Below, piece after piece: positions 16,697 through 25,749 of a DNA stretch of 55,995 nt. Numbering within the stretch: the stretch's first letter is position 1; each line of letters opens with the position of its first letter. A program made the position numbers and the translations under genes. The notes under the pieces are model-generated. The model saw nothing but the letters and a program-made list of their open reading frames with translations, ran no database searches and was not told the DNA's origin. Source of the stretch: an uncultured Rhodospirillales bacterium (GTDB lineage: Bacteria > Pseudomonadota > Alphaproteobacteria > Acetobacterales > Acetobacteraceae); the NCBI GenBank assembly GCA_903835235.1, contig CAILMF010000025.1:1-55995 (forward strand), written 5' to 3'.

Positions 16697-18199
16697 ATGC
16701 GCCGCATCCTGCCCCTGATCTTCTGCCTGTTGGCGCTGCCGGCGGCGGCGCAATCCGTCCTGCGCATCGGCCTGGCCAGCGACCCCGACGTGCTGGACCC
16801 CACCCTCTCGCGCAGCGTGGCCGCGCGCCAGGTCTTCGCGGCCATGTGCGACAAGCTGGTGGATATCAACGAAAAGCTGGAGATCATCCCGCAGCTGGCC
16901 ACCGCCTGGGAATGGCAGCAGGAAGGCCGCGCCCTGCTGCTGACGCTGCGCCCGGGCGTGAAGTACCAGGACGGCGTTGCGATGGACGCCGCCGCCGTCA
17001 TCGCGGGCTTGCAGCGCCACTTGACCACCAATGGCAGCACCCGCCGCGGGGAGATGGGGCCGGTGCGCGGCATCGAGGCCGTGGGCGACATGCAGGTCCG
17101 CATCCTGCTCAGCGAACCCTTCGCGCCGCTGCTGGCGGCACTGAGCGACCGCGCGGGCATGATGGTCTCGCCGCGCCAGGCCACCGTCACCGGCATCGAC
17201 TTCCAGCGCGACCCCGCCTGCGCCGGGCCCTACCGGCTGACCCGCCGCGTGGCGCAGGACCGCATGGAGCTGGAACGCTTCGACGGCTACTGGGACGCCG
17301 GGCGCATCCATATCGACCGCGTGGTCTACCGCCCCATTCCGGATACCACCGTGCGCGCCGCCAACCTGCGCGCGGGGCAGTTGGACATCATCGAGCGCGT
17401 GCTGCCTTCCGACGTCGCCATCCTGCGGCAGGACCAGCGTGTGCGGCTGCTGGAAGGCCCGGGGCTGGCCGCCATCTACATCGCGGTCAACATGGCCAAT
17501 GGCCCCGCGGCCAACAGCCCCATCGGGCGGGACGCGAGGGTGAGGGAAGCGCTGGACCTCGCCATCGACCGCCAGGTGCTGAACCAGGTGGCGTTCGAGG
17601 GGCTGTACCGCCCGGGCAACCAGTCGGTCGCGCCGGACAACCCGTTCTACGCGAGGGCGTTGCCGGTGCCGGCGCGCAACCTGGACCGCGCCCGCGCCCT
17701 GCTGCGGGAGGCCGGCTACCCCAATGGCCGCGTCAAGATCCGCATGTCCGTCCCCAACACCACCGAATACGTCCAGGCCAGCGAGGTCATCCAGGCCATG
17801 GCGGCGGAGGCCGGCATCGAGATGGAGTTGCAGGTTATCGAGGTTGCGACGCTGCTGCGGCAATGGACCCAGGGCGAGTTCGAGAGCCTGATCATCCAGT
17901 GGTCCGGCCGCACCGATATCGACGCCAACCTGTGGAGCTTCAACACCTGCGGTGAATCGCTGAACGGCGGCAAGTATTGCAACGCCGAGGCCGATGCCGC
18001 GCTGCGCGAGGGCCGCACCCAGGTGGAACTGCCGCGCCGCGTCGGCGCCTATGACCGCGCCATGCAGGTGCTGCTGCGAGACAGGCCGTACATCTACCTG
18101 TGGCACCCCACCAATTTCTTCGGCACCTCGGCGCGCCTGCAGGGCATGCGCCTGGTGGCGGATGGCCTGGTGCGCGTGCAGGACCTGCGGCTGCGATAA
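16697..18199 (+). CDS. Peptide-type ABC transporter substrate-binding protein
   Basis: The third SBP_bac_5 receptor here, 500 aa. Signal peptide 1-19 (MRRILPLIFCLLALPAAAQ). Landmarks: IGLASDPDVLDPTLSRS, LLTLRPGVKYQDG, CAGPYRLTRRVAQDR and IDRQVLNQVAFEGLY. GAGGGAG lies 9 bp before ATG 16697. The divergent aminotransferase begins 54 bp away, and the acylase gene follows after 13 bp, so receptor and acylase are probably one operon importing and cleaving an N-acylated compound. No permease or ATPase is linked. Confidence 0.9.
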   Translation: MRRILPLIFCLLALPAAAQSVLRIGLASDPDVLDPTLSRSVAARQVFAAMCDKLVDINEKLEIIPQLATAWEWQQEGRALLLTLRPGVKYQDGVAMDAAAVIAGLQRHLTTNGSTRRGEMGPVRGIEAVGDMQVRILLSEPFAPLLAALSDRAGMMVSPRQATVTGIDFQRDPACAGPYRLTRRVAQDRMELERFDGYWDAGRIHIDRVVYRPIPDTTVRAANLRAGQLDIIERVLPSDVAILRQDQRVRLLEGPGLAAIYIAVNMANGPAANSPIGRDARVREALDLAIDRQVLNQVAFEGLYRPGNQSVAPDNPFYARALPVPARNLDRARALLREAGYPNGRVKIRMSVPNTTEYVQASEVIQAMAAEAGIEMELQVIEVATLLRQWTQGEFESLIIQWSGRTDIDANLWSFNTCGESLNGGKYCNAEADAALREGRTQVELPRRVGAYDRAMQVLLRDRPYIYLWHPTNFFGTSARLQGMRLVADGLVRVQDLRLR

Positions 18200-18212
18200 G
18201 GGAAAGACGACC

Positions 18213-20486
18213 ATGACCGCCCATACCCTGCCGCAACTCGACGGCACGCTGACCCTGCCCGGCCTGGCCGCACCCGCGACGGTGCTGCGCGACAGCGAAG
18301 GCGTGCCGCATATCCGCACCGTGAGCGCACACGACGCCTGGTTCGCGCTCGGCTTCGTGCATGCGCAGGACCGTCTGTTCCAGATGGATTTGAACCGCCG
18401 GCGCGGCCTCGGCCGTTCGGCGGAGTTTCTGGGCGCCGCGGCGGCCGACGCCGATGCGCTGTCCCGCCGCCTCGGCGTGGCGCAGGCCAGCCAGCGCGAC
18501 TACGCCATCGCCCTGCCCGAGACGCGCGCCATGCTGGACCGCTATGCCGAGGGGGTGAACGCCTTCATCGCGCAAGGCAGCCCTTGGGCGGTGGAATACA
18601 CCCTGCTGGGCGCCTCGCCGGAACGCTGGGAGGGCTGGCACAGCATCGCCACCATGCGGCGGCTCGGCCTGCTGATGGGCAGCGTGTGGTTCAAGCTGTG
18701 GCGCGCCGCCGCGCTGCCGGTGGTGGGGCCGGAAAACGTCGCCAAGCTGCGCTACGACGACAACGGACGCGACCTGCTGATCATCCCGCCCGGCGTCGAG
18801 GCCGAACGCTGGGTGGCGACACTTACAGAACTGCAACCGGCCATCGCGGCCCTGCTGGAAGCGGCAGCGCCGGATGCCTCGGGCGGCGGCAGCAACAACT
18901 GGGCCCTCAGCCCCGCGCGCACCGAAACCGGCCGCCCGCTGCTGGCAGGCGACCCGCATCGCGTCTTCGAAATCCCCAACATGTACGCGCAGCACCATCT
19001 GGCCTGCGACGCCTTCGACGCCATCGGCCTGACCGTGCCGGGCGTGCCGGGCTTTCCGCATTTCGCGCATAACGGCCGTGTCGGCTACTGCGTCACCCAC
19101 GCCTTCATGGATATCTACGACCTCTACATCGAACGCTTCGACGCCAGCGCCGCGCATACGCAGTTCCGCGGCGAATGGGTGCCGGTGCAGCGCCGCACCG
19201 AGACCGTGCACATCCGCAACGCGCCGCCCCGCACGCTGGAGATCACCGAGACCCGCCACGGCGCCATCATCGCCGGCGACCCCGCCCATGGCACCGCGCT
19301 GGCGCTGCGCAGCATGCAGACCACCGAGGCAGACCGCAGCTTCGACTGCCTGCCGCGCATGCTGCGGGCCAACACGGTGGAGGAACTGTACGAAGCCACG
19401 CGGGGCTGGGGCCTGATCGACCACAACCTGGTCGCCGGAGACACGCAGGGCAATATTGGCCAGCTGGTGCGCGCCGTGCTGCCGAAGCGCCCGCGGATCA
19501 ATGGCTGGCTGCCGGTGCCCGGCTGGACCGGCGCGCATGAATGGGACGGCGTGATCCCGTTCGAGGCGATGCCCCGCGTGATCAACCCCGCCGATGGCGT
19601 GCTGGTGACCGCCAACAACCGCGTCGTGGCGGATGGCGGCGCCGACTACTTCTGCACCGATTGCCACCCACCCTATCGCGCCCAGCGCATCGCCCAGCGC
19701 ATCGCCGAAGGTGGCTCCCGCACGCCGGCAGCCGCCGCCGCCGTGCATGCGGATGTGCTGTCCTTCAACGCGCAACTCCTCCAGGCCCGCCTCGCCGCCC
19801 TGCCCGCCCAGCCACCGGCCGAGGAAGCCCTGCGCCAGCGCCTGCTGGCCTGGGACTGCCAACTCTCCGCCAGCAGCGAAGCCGCCACCGCCTATGTCGC
19901 GCTGCGCCGCGCGTTGACCGCGGTGCTGGCGGAACGCAGCGGCCTCGGCGCGCTGGCCGGCCACCCCTACCTCTCCGTCGCGCCGGGCGTGGCGCCGATC
20001 AACCAGCTCTGGTGGTGCCTGCCGACCCTGCTGCGCGCCGACGACACCTCCCTGCTCGGCGGCCTGACCTGGGCGCAGGCGCTGGCGGAAGCGCTGACCC
20101 GCACCGCCGCCCTGCCGCCGCAGCCCTGGGGAGAGGCGCACCAGCCGCGCCTGACCCATCCGCTCTCGGCGCAATTCCCGGATGCCCGGCTGGATTGTCC
20201 CTCGTTGCCCCTGGCCGGCGATACCGACACGGTGCAGGCCATCGGCTTCGTCGTGGCCAATGGCCCGGCGGCCACCTATGGCGCGCTGGCGCGCTATGCC
20301 TTCGATGTCGGCGCCTGGGACAACTCGCTGTGGTGCGTCTTCCACGGCGCCTCCGGCCACCCGACCAGCCCGGACTTCGCCAACCAGAACCCGGCCTGGA
20401 GCGACTGCCGCATGCACCCCATGCGCTATTCCTGGCCCCTGGTGGAGGCCGCGGCCAAACTCAGCCAGTCCCTGCTGCCGGGGTGA
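18213..20486 (+). CDS. Penicillin acylase family hydrolase
   Basis: A 757-aa Ntn-hydrolase precursor of the penicillin G acylase/acyl-homoserine-lactone acylase family. The autoprocessing site is GGGSNNWALSP with the future N-terminal nucleophile Ser227; the beta-chain asparagine and VTANNRVV segments follow. Cleavage would give an alpha chain of ~226 residues and a beta chain of ~530. Reaction: amide hydrolysis of N-acyl substrates. Unlike many relatives it shows no signal peptide (MTAHTLPQLDGTLTLPG), so it is predicted to be cytoplasmic. Its last 61 bp overlap the convergent flippase gene. Confidence 0.9.
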   Translation: MTAHTLPQLDGTLTLPGLAAPATVLRDSEGVPHIRTVSAHDAWFALGFVHAQDRLFQMDLNRRRGLGRSAEFLGAAAADADALSRRLGVAQASQRDYAIALPETRAMLDRYAEGVNAFIAQGSPWAVEYTLLGASPERWEGWHSIATMRRLGLLMGSVWFKLWRAAALPVVGPENVAKLRYDDNGRDLLIIPPGVEAERWVATLTELQPAIAALLEAAAPDASGGGSNNWALSPARTETGRPLLAGDPHRVFEIPNMYAQHHLACDAFDAIGLTVPGVPGFPHFAHNGRVGYCVTHAFMDIYDLYIERFDASAAHTQFRGEWVPVQRRTETVHIRNAPPRTLEITETRHGAIIAGDPAHGTALALRSMQTTEADRSFDCLPRMLRANTVEELYEATRGWGLIDHNLVAGDTQGNIGQLVRAVLPKRPRINGWLPVPGWTGAHEWDGVIPFEAMPRVINPADGVLVTANNRVVADGGADYFCTDCHPPYRAQRIAQRIAEGGSRTPAAAAAVHADVLSFNAQLLQARLAALPAQPPAEEALRQRLLAWDCQLSASSEAATAYVALRRALTAVLAERSGLGALAGHPYLSVAPGVAPINQLWWCLPTLLRADDTSLLGGLTWAQALAEALTRTAALPPQPWGEAHQPRLTHPLSAQFPDARLDCPSLPLAGDTDTVQAIGFVVANGPAATYGALARYAFDVGAWDNSLWCVFHGASGHPTSPDFANQNPAWSDCRMHPMRYSWPLVEAAAKLSQSLLPG

Positions 20487-21889
20487 AGCAGCCGCCAGGC
20501 CAGCAGCGCCGCCGCCCAGGCCAGGCCACCGGCGCCGATCATCGCCGCCAGCGCCCAGGCCGCCGGCCAGTCGGCGGTGGCGCGGTGCAGCGCCTCGGCG
20601 CCCAGCAGCATGGCCAGCGCCGCCAGCAGTGCCGGCGCCGTCCACTGCGCCAGCCATAGCCAGCCGCGATGCAGCGCCTGCAACGCCAAGTGCAACTGCC
20701 CCGCCGGCAGCAGCAGCGCGGTGGAGGCCCAGCACCAGGCCGCCATGGCCGGCGTTTCGGGCCGCAGCACCGCCATCAGCAGCAGCGGCAGCACGCAGGC
20801 CACGCCCTGCACCCACAGGTTCATCCGGGTGCGCCCCATGGCCAGCCAAAGCGCCATCACCGGCCCACCGGCGATCCACAACGCCGCGGAGATGCCCACC
20901 ACCTGCGCCGGCGCCGCGGCACCGGCCCATTCCGGCCCCATCATCGCCTCGATGAGCCGCGGCGAGACCACCGCCAGCCCCAGCGCCACCGGCAGCCCGC
21001 CCAGGGACTGCCAGCGGCTGAGCATGCCGAAGGTCTCGGCCAACGCGGTGCGGTTATGCTGCAACGCCGCCAGGCGCGGCGCCGCCAGCCGGCCGATGGC
21101 GGAGACCACGATCGACCCCGCCACATCCACCATGCGGAAGGCCACATGCGTCGCCGCCACCACCAGCTCGGAACTGGTCAGGCCCAGCACCAGCAGGAAG
21201 GCACGGTAGCGCCCGGTCATTACCACCAGCGCCGTCACCTGCGGCCCGGCCACGGCCCACAACTCCTTCAGCGCCGGGCGGTCGATGCGCGGCGCCTGTG
21301 CCACCGCGCGCCAGTCCCGGAACCACAGCGCCAGCAGCAGGAAGCCCGCCACCGAGGCGACGCTCTGCTGCACCACCAGCGCCCAGGCGCCCATGCCGTG
21401 CAGGCCCGCGGCAATGCCCGCCGCCAGCGCCAGCGGCTGGCCGATCAGCGTGCGCAGCGCCAGCAGCCGATACCACCTCTCCCGCAGCGCCAACCCGCTG
21501 AACATGCCGCCCAGGCCGGACAAAGGCAGCAGCAGCGCCAGCGCCCGCAGCATCGGCACCATATCCGGCAGGCCGGAGGCGGCGGCGATCAGCGGCGCCA
21601 GCAATGCCAGGGCCAGCCCGGCGACCACGCTGACGCCCAGCGTCACCCAGAAGGCGGTGGCGATATGCGCGCGCGAGAGCTCGCGCCGCTGCATCAGCGC
21701 ATCGCCGAACAGCATCGAAGCCGGCCCCTCGATCAGCAGGAAGGCGCTGGCCGCCAGCGCCCCCAGCCCGGCCTGCGCCGGCCCGATGACGCGCGCGACG
21801 AACAGCAGCCCGACCAGCGAAAACACCGCCGAGGTGGCGGTCTCCGCGACAACCCAGGCGGCCCCTTGCGGCCCCGGCAGCAACCTCAT
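20426..21889 (-). CDS. Wzx/MVF-like polysaccharide flippase
   Basis: A 487-aa polytopic membrane protein with about 12-14 hydrophobic segments. The N-terminus (VVAETATSAVFSLVGLLFVA, GALAASAFLLIEGPASMLFG) and the pattern of helices match oligosaccharide flippases of the MOP superfamily (RfbX/Wzx, polysaccharide synthesis proteins). It would move lipid-linked glycans across the inner membrane. Its start overlaps the stop of the GT-C gene (ATGA). The 3' end overlaps the acylase gene tail-to-tail by 61 bp; a shorter C-terminus is possible but no earlier in-frame stop exists. Confidence 0.82.
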   Translation of the reverse strand: MRLLPGPQGAAWVVAETATSAVFSLVGLLFVARVIGPAQAGLGALAASAFLLIEGPASMLFGDALMQRRELSRAHIATAFWVTLGVSVVAGLALALLAPLIAAASGLPDMVPMLRALALLLPLSGLGGMFSGLALRERWYRLLALRTLIGQPLALAAGIAAGLHGMGAWALVVQQSVASVAGFLLLALWFRDWRAVAQAPRIDRPALKELWAVAGPQVTALVVMTGRYRAFLLVLGLTSSELVVAATHVAFRMVDVAGSIVVSAIGRLAAPRLAALQHNRTALAETFGMLSRWQSLGGLPVALGLAVVSPRLIEAMMGPEWAGAAAPAQVVGISAALWIAGGPVMALWLAMGRTRMNLWVQGVACVLPLLLMAVLRPETPAMAAWCWASTALLLPAGQLHLALQALHRGWLWLAQWTAPALLAALAMLLGAEALHRATADWPAAWALAAMIGAGGLAWAAALLAWRLLHPGSRDWLSLAAASTRGQE

Positions 21890-23505
21890 TCCGGCAGCAT
21901 CGTCAGCTGCACGCCGCTGGGCAGGCTGGGGGCGAAGCGGCCCAGCGCGTCATGCACCGCCGCCACCGCCTCCGGCCTGGTCGCGTAGAAGGTGATGGAG
22001 GGGCCGACCGCCGTCACCACGCGGTTGCGCAGCACCAGGCGGGCAACCGGCCGCCAGGCGGCGGGCGGCGTGCGGGGAATGGCGTTGTCGTACAGCATGG
22101 CCAGCGCAACGCCGTGCCGCACCGCCAGTTTGCCGGCCCAGTCGGGTTCCGCTGCCAGCGCCGCCTCGCGCGCTTCCAGCGAACCCAGGCCCGAGAGGTC
22201 CAGCATGTAGTGCGGGTTGCGCCAGTTCACCCAGCCCGGGTGGTTGGTGGCGAAGGGCTGCCGCCATTCCTGCACCACGAATCGCCGCATGCTGCGCTGC
22301 TGGTCCGCCACATTGCCGGCGGCCGGCACCGCATCCGCGGTGCGCAGCACATAGCCGGCAAACAGCAGCAGCGCCGCGCCGCAGACCAGAACCGCCCGCC
22401 CCGGCCGCAGCCGCGCCAGCCAGCCATCCAACGCCTGGCCGTGCAGCACCATCAGCCCGGCCAGGCCCAGCACCAGCACATAGATCTCATACCGCGAAAA
22501 ACTGTTCAGGCTGCCGCCCACCAGTTGCGCCAGGCCGACCAGCACGCAGAACCCCACCACCACGGCACGGCGCGGCTCCGGCCGGAAGCAGCAGGCCAGC
22601 GCCACCAGCAGCGCCAGGATATGCGTGCCGCCATAGGCCATCAGGTTCTGCCGGAACGCCCCGTACATCGCATGCAGCACGGCGAAGGGGCCGGTCGCCG
22701 CCACCTCCAGCCCCGTCACCGCCACCTGGGACCGGTCCAGTACCGAAAGCGGCAACCACGGCAGCCCCTGGCTGTGCAGGAACCAGCAAAAAGCCAGCAC
22801 CGGCAGCGCCCCCGCCAGCAGCACCAGGGCGGCATGCCGCATGCGGCCGAACAGCGCCAGCACCAGCACATCCGCCAGCAACGCGGCCGTGGCCTCAAAC
22901 CGCAGCAGCGGCAGCAGCACCATGGAGGCCAGCCACCACCAATCCGCCCGTTCCCGCCTGAGGAAGCGCAGCAGCCCCAGCAGGGAGGCCAGCGTCAGCG
23001 TCACATGCAGGGAGTGTTCGAGCCCCGAGAACACCAGCCCCGCCAGGTTCAGCGCCAGCGCCGCGGTGGCCGCGAACATGGCGAGGATCCAGGGCGCCAG
23101 GCGGTCCAGCCGGATGCCGGCCTCCCGCGCCAGGCCGTGGATCAGCGCCATGCTGGCCATGGCCGCGCCCAGGTTGACCAGCAGCGGCGGAAACTGCCCC
23201 AGCGGCAGCAGCGCCAGCGCCGCCAGCAGGAAGGGATACAGGATGGAGGAACTGGGCGAGGCCGGCTCCCCCGGGTTCAGCCCATAGGTGCCGTGCAGCA
23301 CCTGCTCGGCCAGCGAGAGATGGGTGTAGGGCGCATCCAGCGTATAGGCGAAGCCGCCGACGCGCAGCCAGATGGCTGCCGCCAGCACGCCGCAGACCAG
23401 CAGCAGCCCGGCCTGCATGGCCAGCAGCGGATGCAGCGCCAGGCGCCTTGCCAGCGGTTGAGAGAAGGCGCCGGCGCCAGGCGACGGCCGCGTGCTGCTG
23501 CTCAT
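21886..23505 (-). CDS. Polytopic GT-C-type glycosyltransferase, candidate arabinosyltransferase
   Basis: A 539-aa protein with about 10-12 membrane helices and a C-terminal soluble part. The first periplasmic loop contains YTLDAPYTHLSLAEQVL (Asp57), matching the acidic loop motif of lipid-phosphosugar-dependent GT-C enzymes such as AftB-like arabinosyltransferases, followed by SSSILYPFLLAAL. It is therefore a candidate to use the lipid-linked pentose made by the next genes. ATG 23505 is chosen because the 21 codons upstream are encoded by a palindromic repeat (23516-23620) rather than by the family. The donor and product are inferred from neighbours. Confidence 0.75.
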   Translation of the reverse strand: MSSSTRPSPGAGAFSQPLARRLALHPLLAMQAGLLLVCGVLAAAIWLRVGGFAYTLDAPYTHLSLAEQVLHGTYGLNPGEPASPSSSILYPFLLAALALLPLGQFPPLLVNLGAAMASMALIHGLAREAGIRLDRLAPWILAMFAATAALALNLAGLVFSGLEHSLHVTLTLASLLGLLRFLRRERADWWWLASMVLLPLLRFEATAALLADVLVLALFGRMRHAALVLLAGALPVLAFCWFLHSQGLPWLPLSVLDRSQVAVTGLEVAATGPFAVLHAMYGAFRQNLMAYGGTHILALLVALACCFRPEPRRAVVVGFCVLVGLAQLVGGSLNSFSRYEIYVLVLGLAGLMVLHGQALDGWLARLRPGRAVLVCGAALLLFAGYVLRTADAVPAAGNVADQQRSMRRFVVQEWRQPFATNHPGWVNWRNPHYMLDLSGLGSLEAREAALAAEPDWAGKLAVRHGVALAMLYDNAIPRTPPAAWRPVARLVLRNRVVTAVGPSITFYATRPEAVAAVHDALGRFAPSLPSGVQLTMLPE

Positions 23506-23515
23506 GCAGAATCCC

Positions 23516-23620
23516 CTAGAGTGTGATCGTCGCAGGCGGAATCGCCGGAGACGTGAATCACGCGACAAGACAAGGAGCGGGAGGCGGCCAGGCGCGGCTG
23601 TCTGCGCCTGGCGGTCTCTA
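23516..23620. repeat. CTAG-bounded palindromic repeat (module B)
   Basis: A 105-bp stretch starting CTAGAGTGTGATCGTCGCAG and ending GTCTCTAG. GTGTGAT/ATCACGC form outer arms, CGTC/GACG and GGCGG/CGCC inner arms. A second part has CCAGGCGC/GCGCCTGG arms. Closely related copies are at 36909-37013 and 47649-47746. Its left CTAG sits before the GT-C gene and its right CTAG supplies the TAG stop of the upstream DprE2-like gene, so it separates two members of the glycan operon. Confidence 0.75.
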
Positions 23621-24379
23621 GAGGTCGAGACGGTTGAACACCCGGTCCGGCACGGCGCGGATCGCCGCCATGACCGGCGCCCAGATGCGCGGCAGATGCA
23701 CCTGGCCGGAACGCCGGCGCGCCTGGCACCAGGCCTGGGCGGCGAAGGCGGCGGGGCTGGCGATGAAGGGCAGCCGCGGCAGCGGCCAGGTCAGCGCGGT
23801 ATCCACCGGGCCGGCCAGCAGGTTCAGCACCCGCACCCCATGCCGCGCATGCCGCGCCGCATAGCCTTGCAGGAACACCGCCAGCGCCGCCTTGGTGGCG
23901 CCGTACAGGTGGTTGCGCGGCCGCCCGCGCTCCCCAGCCACCGAGCCCAGCGCCACCACCACGCCGCCACCCTGGCCGCGCAGCACCGGCGCCAGCGCGG
24001 TCAGCACGGAAGCCGCGCCGGTCACGTTGGTCTCCACCATGCGGCGCGCCAGCAGCGGGTCGGCCTCGCACTCGGCCTGGCTGGGCATGATGCCGAAGGC
24101 CAGCAGCAGGTTCAGCTGGCGATGTCCATTCCCTTGGGCCAGCGTGGCGCAGGCACGGGCGAAGCCGCGATGCGCCTCCAGCTCCAGCGCGTCGAACAGC
24201 ACGGAGGTCGCGGGCACGCCGTGGCGCAGCCGCAGGTCCGCGGCGCTGCGTTCCAGCTCCGCCACGTCGCGCCCAGCCAGCAGCACCGCCGCGCCAGCCG
24301 CCGCCGCGCGCTGCGCGAAGGCACGGCCGATGGTGGAGCCGCCGCCCAGCACCAGCCAGGTTTCCGTCACCGCCGGCAT
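23618..24379 (-). CDS. SDR oxidoreductase, DprE2-like
   Basis: A 253-aa short-chain dehydrogenase. The NAD-binding motif is LGGGSTIGRAFA at ~11-22, the catalytic Ser and Tyr/Lys are in VVALGSVAGERG and LYGATKAALAVF. In Mycobacterium and Azorhizobium, DprE2 reduces the 2-keto intermediate made by DprE1 to give polyprenyl-phosphoryl-arabinose. The DprE2 assignment rests on adjacency: its ATG overlaps the stop of the DprE1-like gene (TGATG). The TAG stop is inside a repeat element. It is probably active at the inner membrane as a complex with DprE1. Confidence 0.82.
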   Translation of the reverse strand: MPAVTETWLVLGGGSTIGRAFAQRAAAAGAAVLLAGRDVAELERSAADLRLRHGVPATSVLFDALELEAHRGFARACATLAQGNGHRQLNLLLAFGIMPSQAECEADPLLARRMVETNVTGAASVLTALAPVLRGQGGGVVVALGSVAGERGRPRNHLYGATKAALAVFLQGYAARHARHGVRVLNLLAGPVDTALTWPLPRLPFIASPAAFAAQAWCQARRRSGQVHLPRIWAPVMAAIRAVPDRVFNRLDL

Positions 24380-25749
24380 CAGCCCAACCCCAGCCGGCGC
24401 GACATGTCCGACGAGAACCGCCCGCGCGGGTCCAGCCGCGCCCGCACCTGCTGGAACGCCTCCAGCCGCGGATACATCTCCGCCATGCCCTGCGGGGAAA
24501 GCGCACTGTCCTTGGCCAGATAGAGCCGCCCGCCATGGTCGCGCGTGATGCGTTCCAGCCGCAGCAGCAGCGCCCGGCTGTCGGGCCGCGCCGGCATGTC
24601 CAGCGCCAGGGTGAAACCTGGTTGGGCGAAGGAGAGCATGCCCAGCCCCGGCCGCCCCATCCACTTCAGCACCGCCAAGAAGCTGGCGGCGCCGGCACGG
24701 CCGACTTCCTCCAGCAGCCGGCGCAGGCCGCGTGGCGCCTCGGCTTCCGGCAGCACGCATTGGAACTGATGGAAGCCGCGGGCGCCGTACAGCCGGTTCC
24801 AGCCGCCGATGCCGTCCAGCGGAAACAGGAAGCGGTTTGCGTGTACGGTGCGCTCCTCGCCCCGCGCCGGCACGCGGCGCCAATAGGCGGCGTTGAAGGC
24901 GCGGATGCTCAGCGGGTTGAGCAGCAGGCCCGGCACGTCGAACGGCATGCTGCGCGTGCCGGCGGCGGGAATGGCGACGCTCTCCGCCGCGTGCTCCGCG
25001 GTTTCCAGCACGCCGCGGCCCAACGCCGCACCGCCAGCCAGCGCGTCCACCCAACCCACCGACCAGGTGGCGCCCCGCGCGGCGCGAAAGGCGTCCAGGT
25101 ATTCATCCAGCCCGCCGACCCGCCGCCGCCGCACGCGCATGGCGTTGGACGGCACGCGCAGCAGCCGCAGCGCCATGGCGGTGATGATGCCGGTCAGCCC
25201 GATGCCGCCGATGGTCGCGTGGAACGCGGGGGCGTCCTGGGTCGGCGAAAGCCGGCGCGTGCTGCCATCCGCCAGCAGCAGGTCCAGCCATGCCACATGG
25301 TCGCCCAGGCAGCCGGCGACATGCTGGTTCTTGCCGTGCACGTCATTGGCCACCGCGCCGCCCAGCGTGGCGAAGGCGGTGCCCGGCGGCGTCGGCGGCA
25401 GGAAGCCCTGCGGCAGGAACACGCGGATGACGTCGGCGAAGGTCACGCCCGGTTCCGCCACCAGCACGCCGGTCGCGGCGTCGAAGCCCAGCATGCGGTC
25501 CAGCCGCGCGGTCAGCACCGCGGCACCGCCGCCATTCAGCGCGGCATCGCCATAGCTGCGCCCGGCGCCATGGGCGATGATGTTACGGCCATTGATCGAG
25601 GTGACCGCGTCGGCCACCTCGCGCAGGCGTTCCGGCCGCGCCGCCTGGCAGGGCGCGCTGCCCAGCCGCCCCCAGCCCCGCAGCGCCACGCTGCGCCAGG
25701 CGACATCCGATGCGGCATGCAGGTTCAGCCGCGGCAATACGAGGTTCAT
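24379..25749 (-). CDS. FAD-dependent decaprenylphosphoryl-ribose 2'-oxidase, DprE1-like
   Basis: A 456-aa vanillyl-alcohol-oxidase-fold flavoprotein. FAD-binding landmarks are HGAGRSYGDAALN (60-72), PPGTAFATLGGAVANDVHGK (121-140) and GGIGLTG (181-187). The C-terminal LYLAKDSALSP keeps the lysine equivalent to mycobacterial Lys418 (Lys413 here). PGFTLALD has Ala382 where Mycobacterium has the Cys387 targeted by benzothiazinones. It oxidises the 2'-OH of polyprenyl-phosphoryl-ribose. Start and stop overlap the UbiA fusion (ATGA) and the SDR (TGATG), a tight operon. Confidence 0.85.
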   Translation of the reverse strand: MNLVLPRLNLHAASDVAWRSVALRGWGRLGSAPCQAARPERLREVADAVTSINGRNIIAHGAGRSYGDAALNGGGAAVLTARLDRMLGFDAATGVLVAEPGVTFADVIRVFLPQGFLPPTPPGTAFATLGGAVANDVHGKNQHVAGCLGDHVAWLDLLLADGSTRRLSPTQDAPAFHATIGGIGLTGIITAMALRLLRVPSNAMRVRRRRVGGLDEYLDAFRAARGATWSVGWVDALAGGAALGRGVLETAEHAAESVAIPAAGTRSMPFDVPGLLLNPLSIRAFNAAYWRRVPARGEERTVHANRFLFPLDGIGGWNRLYGARGFHQFQCVLPEAEAPRGLRRLLEEVGRAGAASFLAVLKWMGRPGLGMLSFAQPGFTLALDMPARPDSRALLLRLERITRDHGGRLYLAKDSALSPQGMAEMYPRLEAFQQVRARLDPRGRFSSDMSRRLGLG

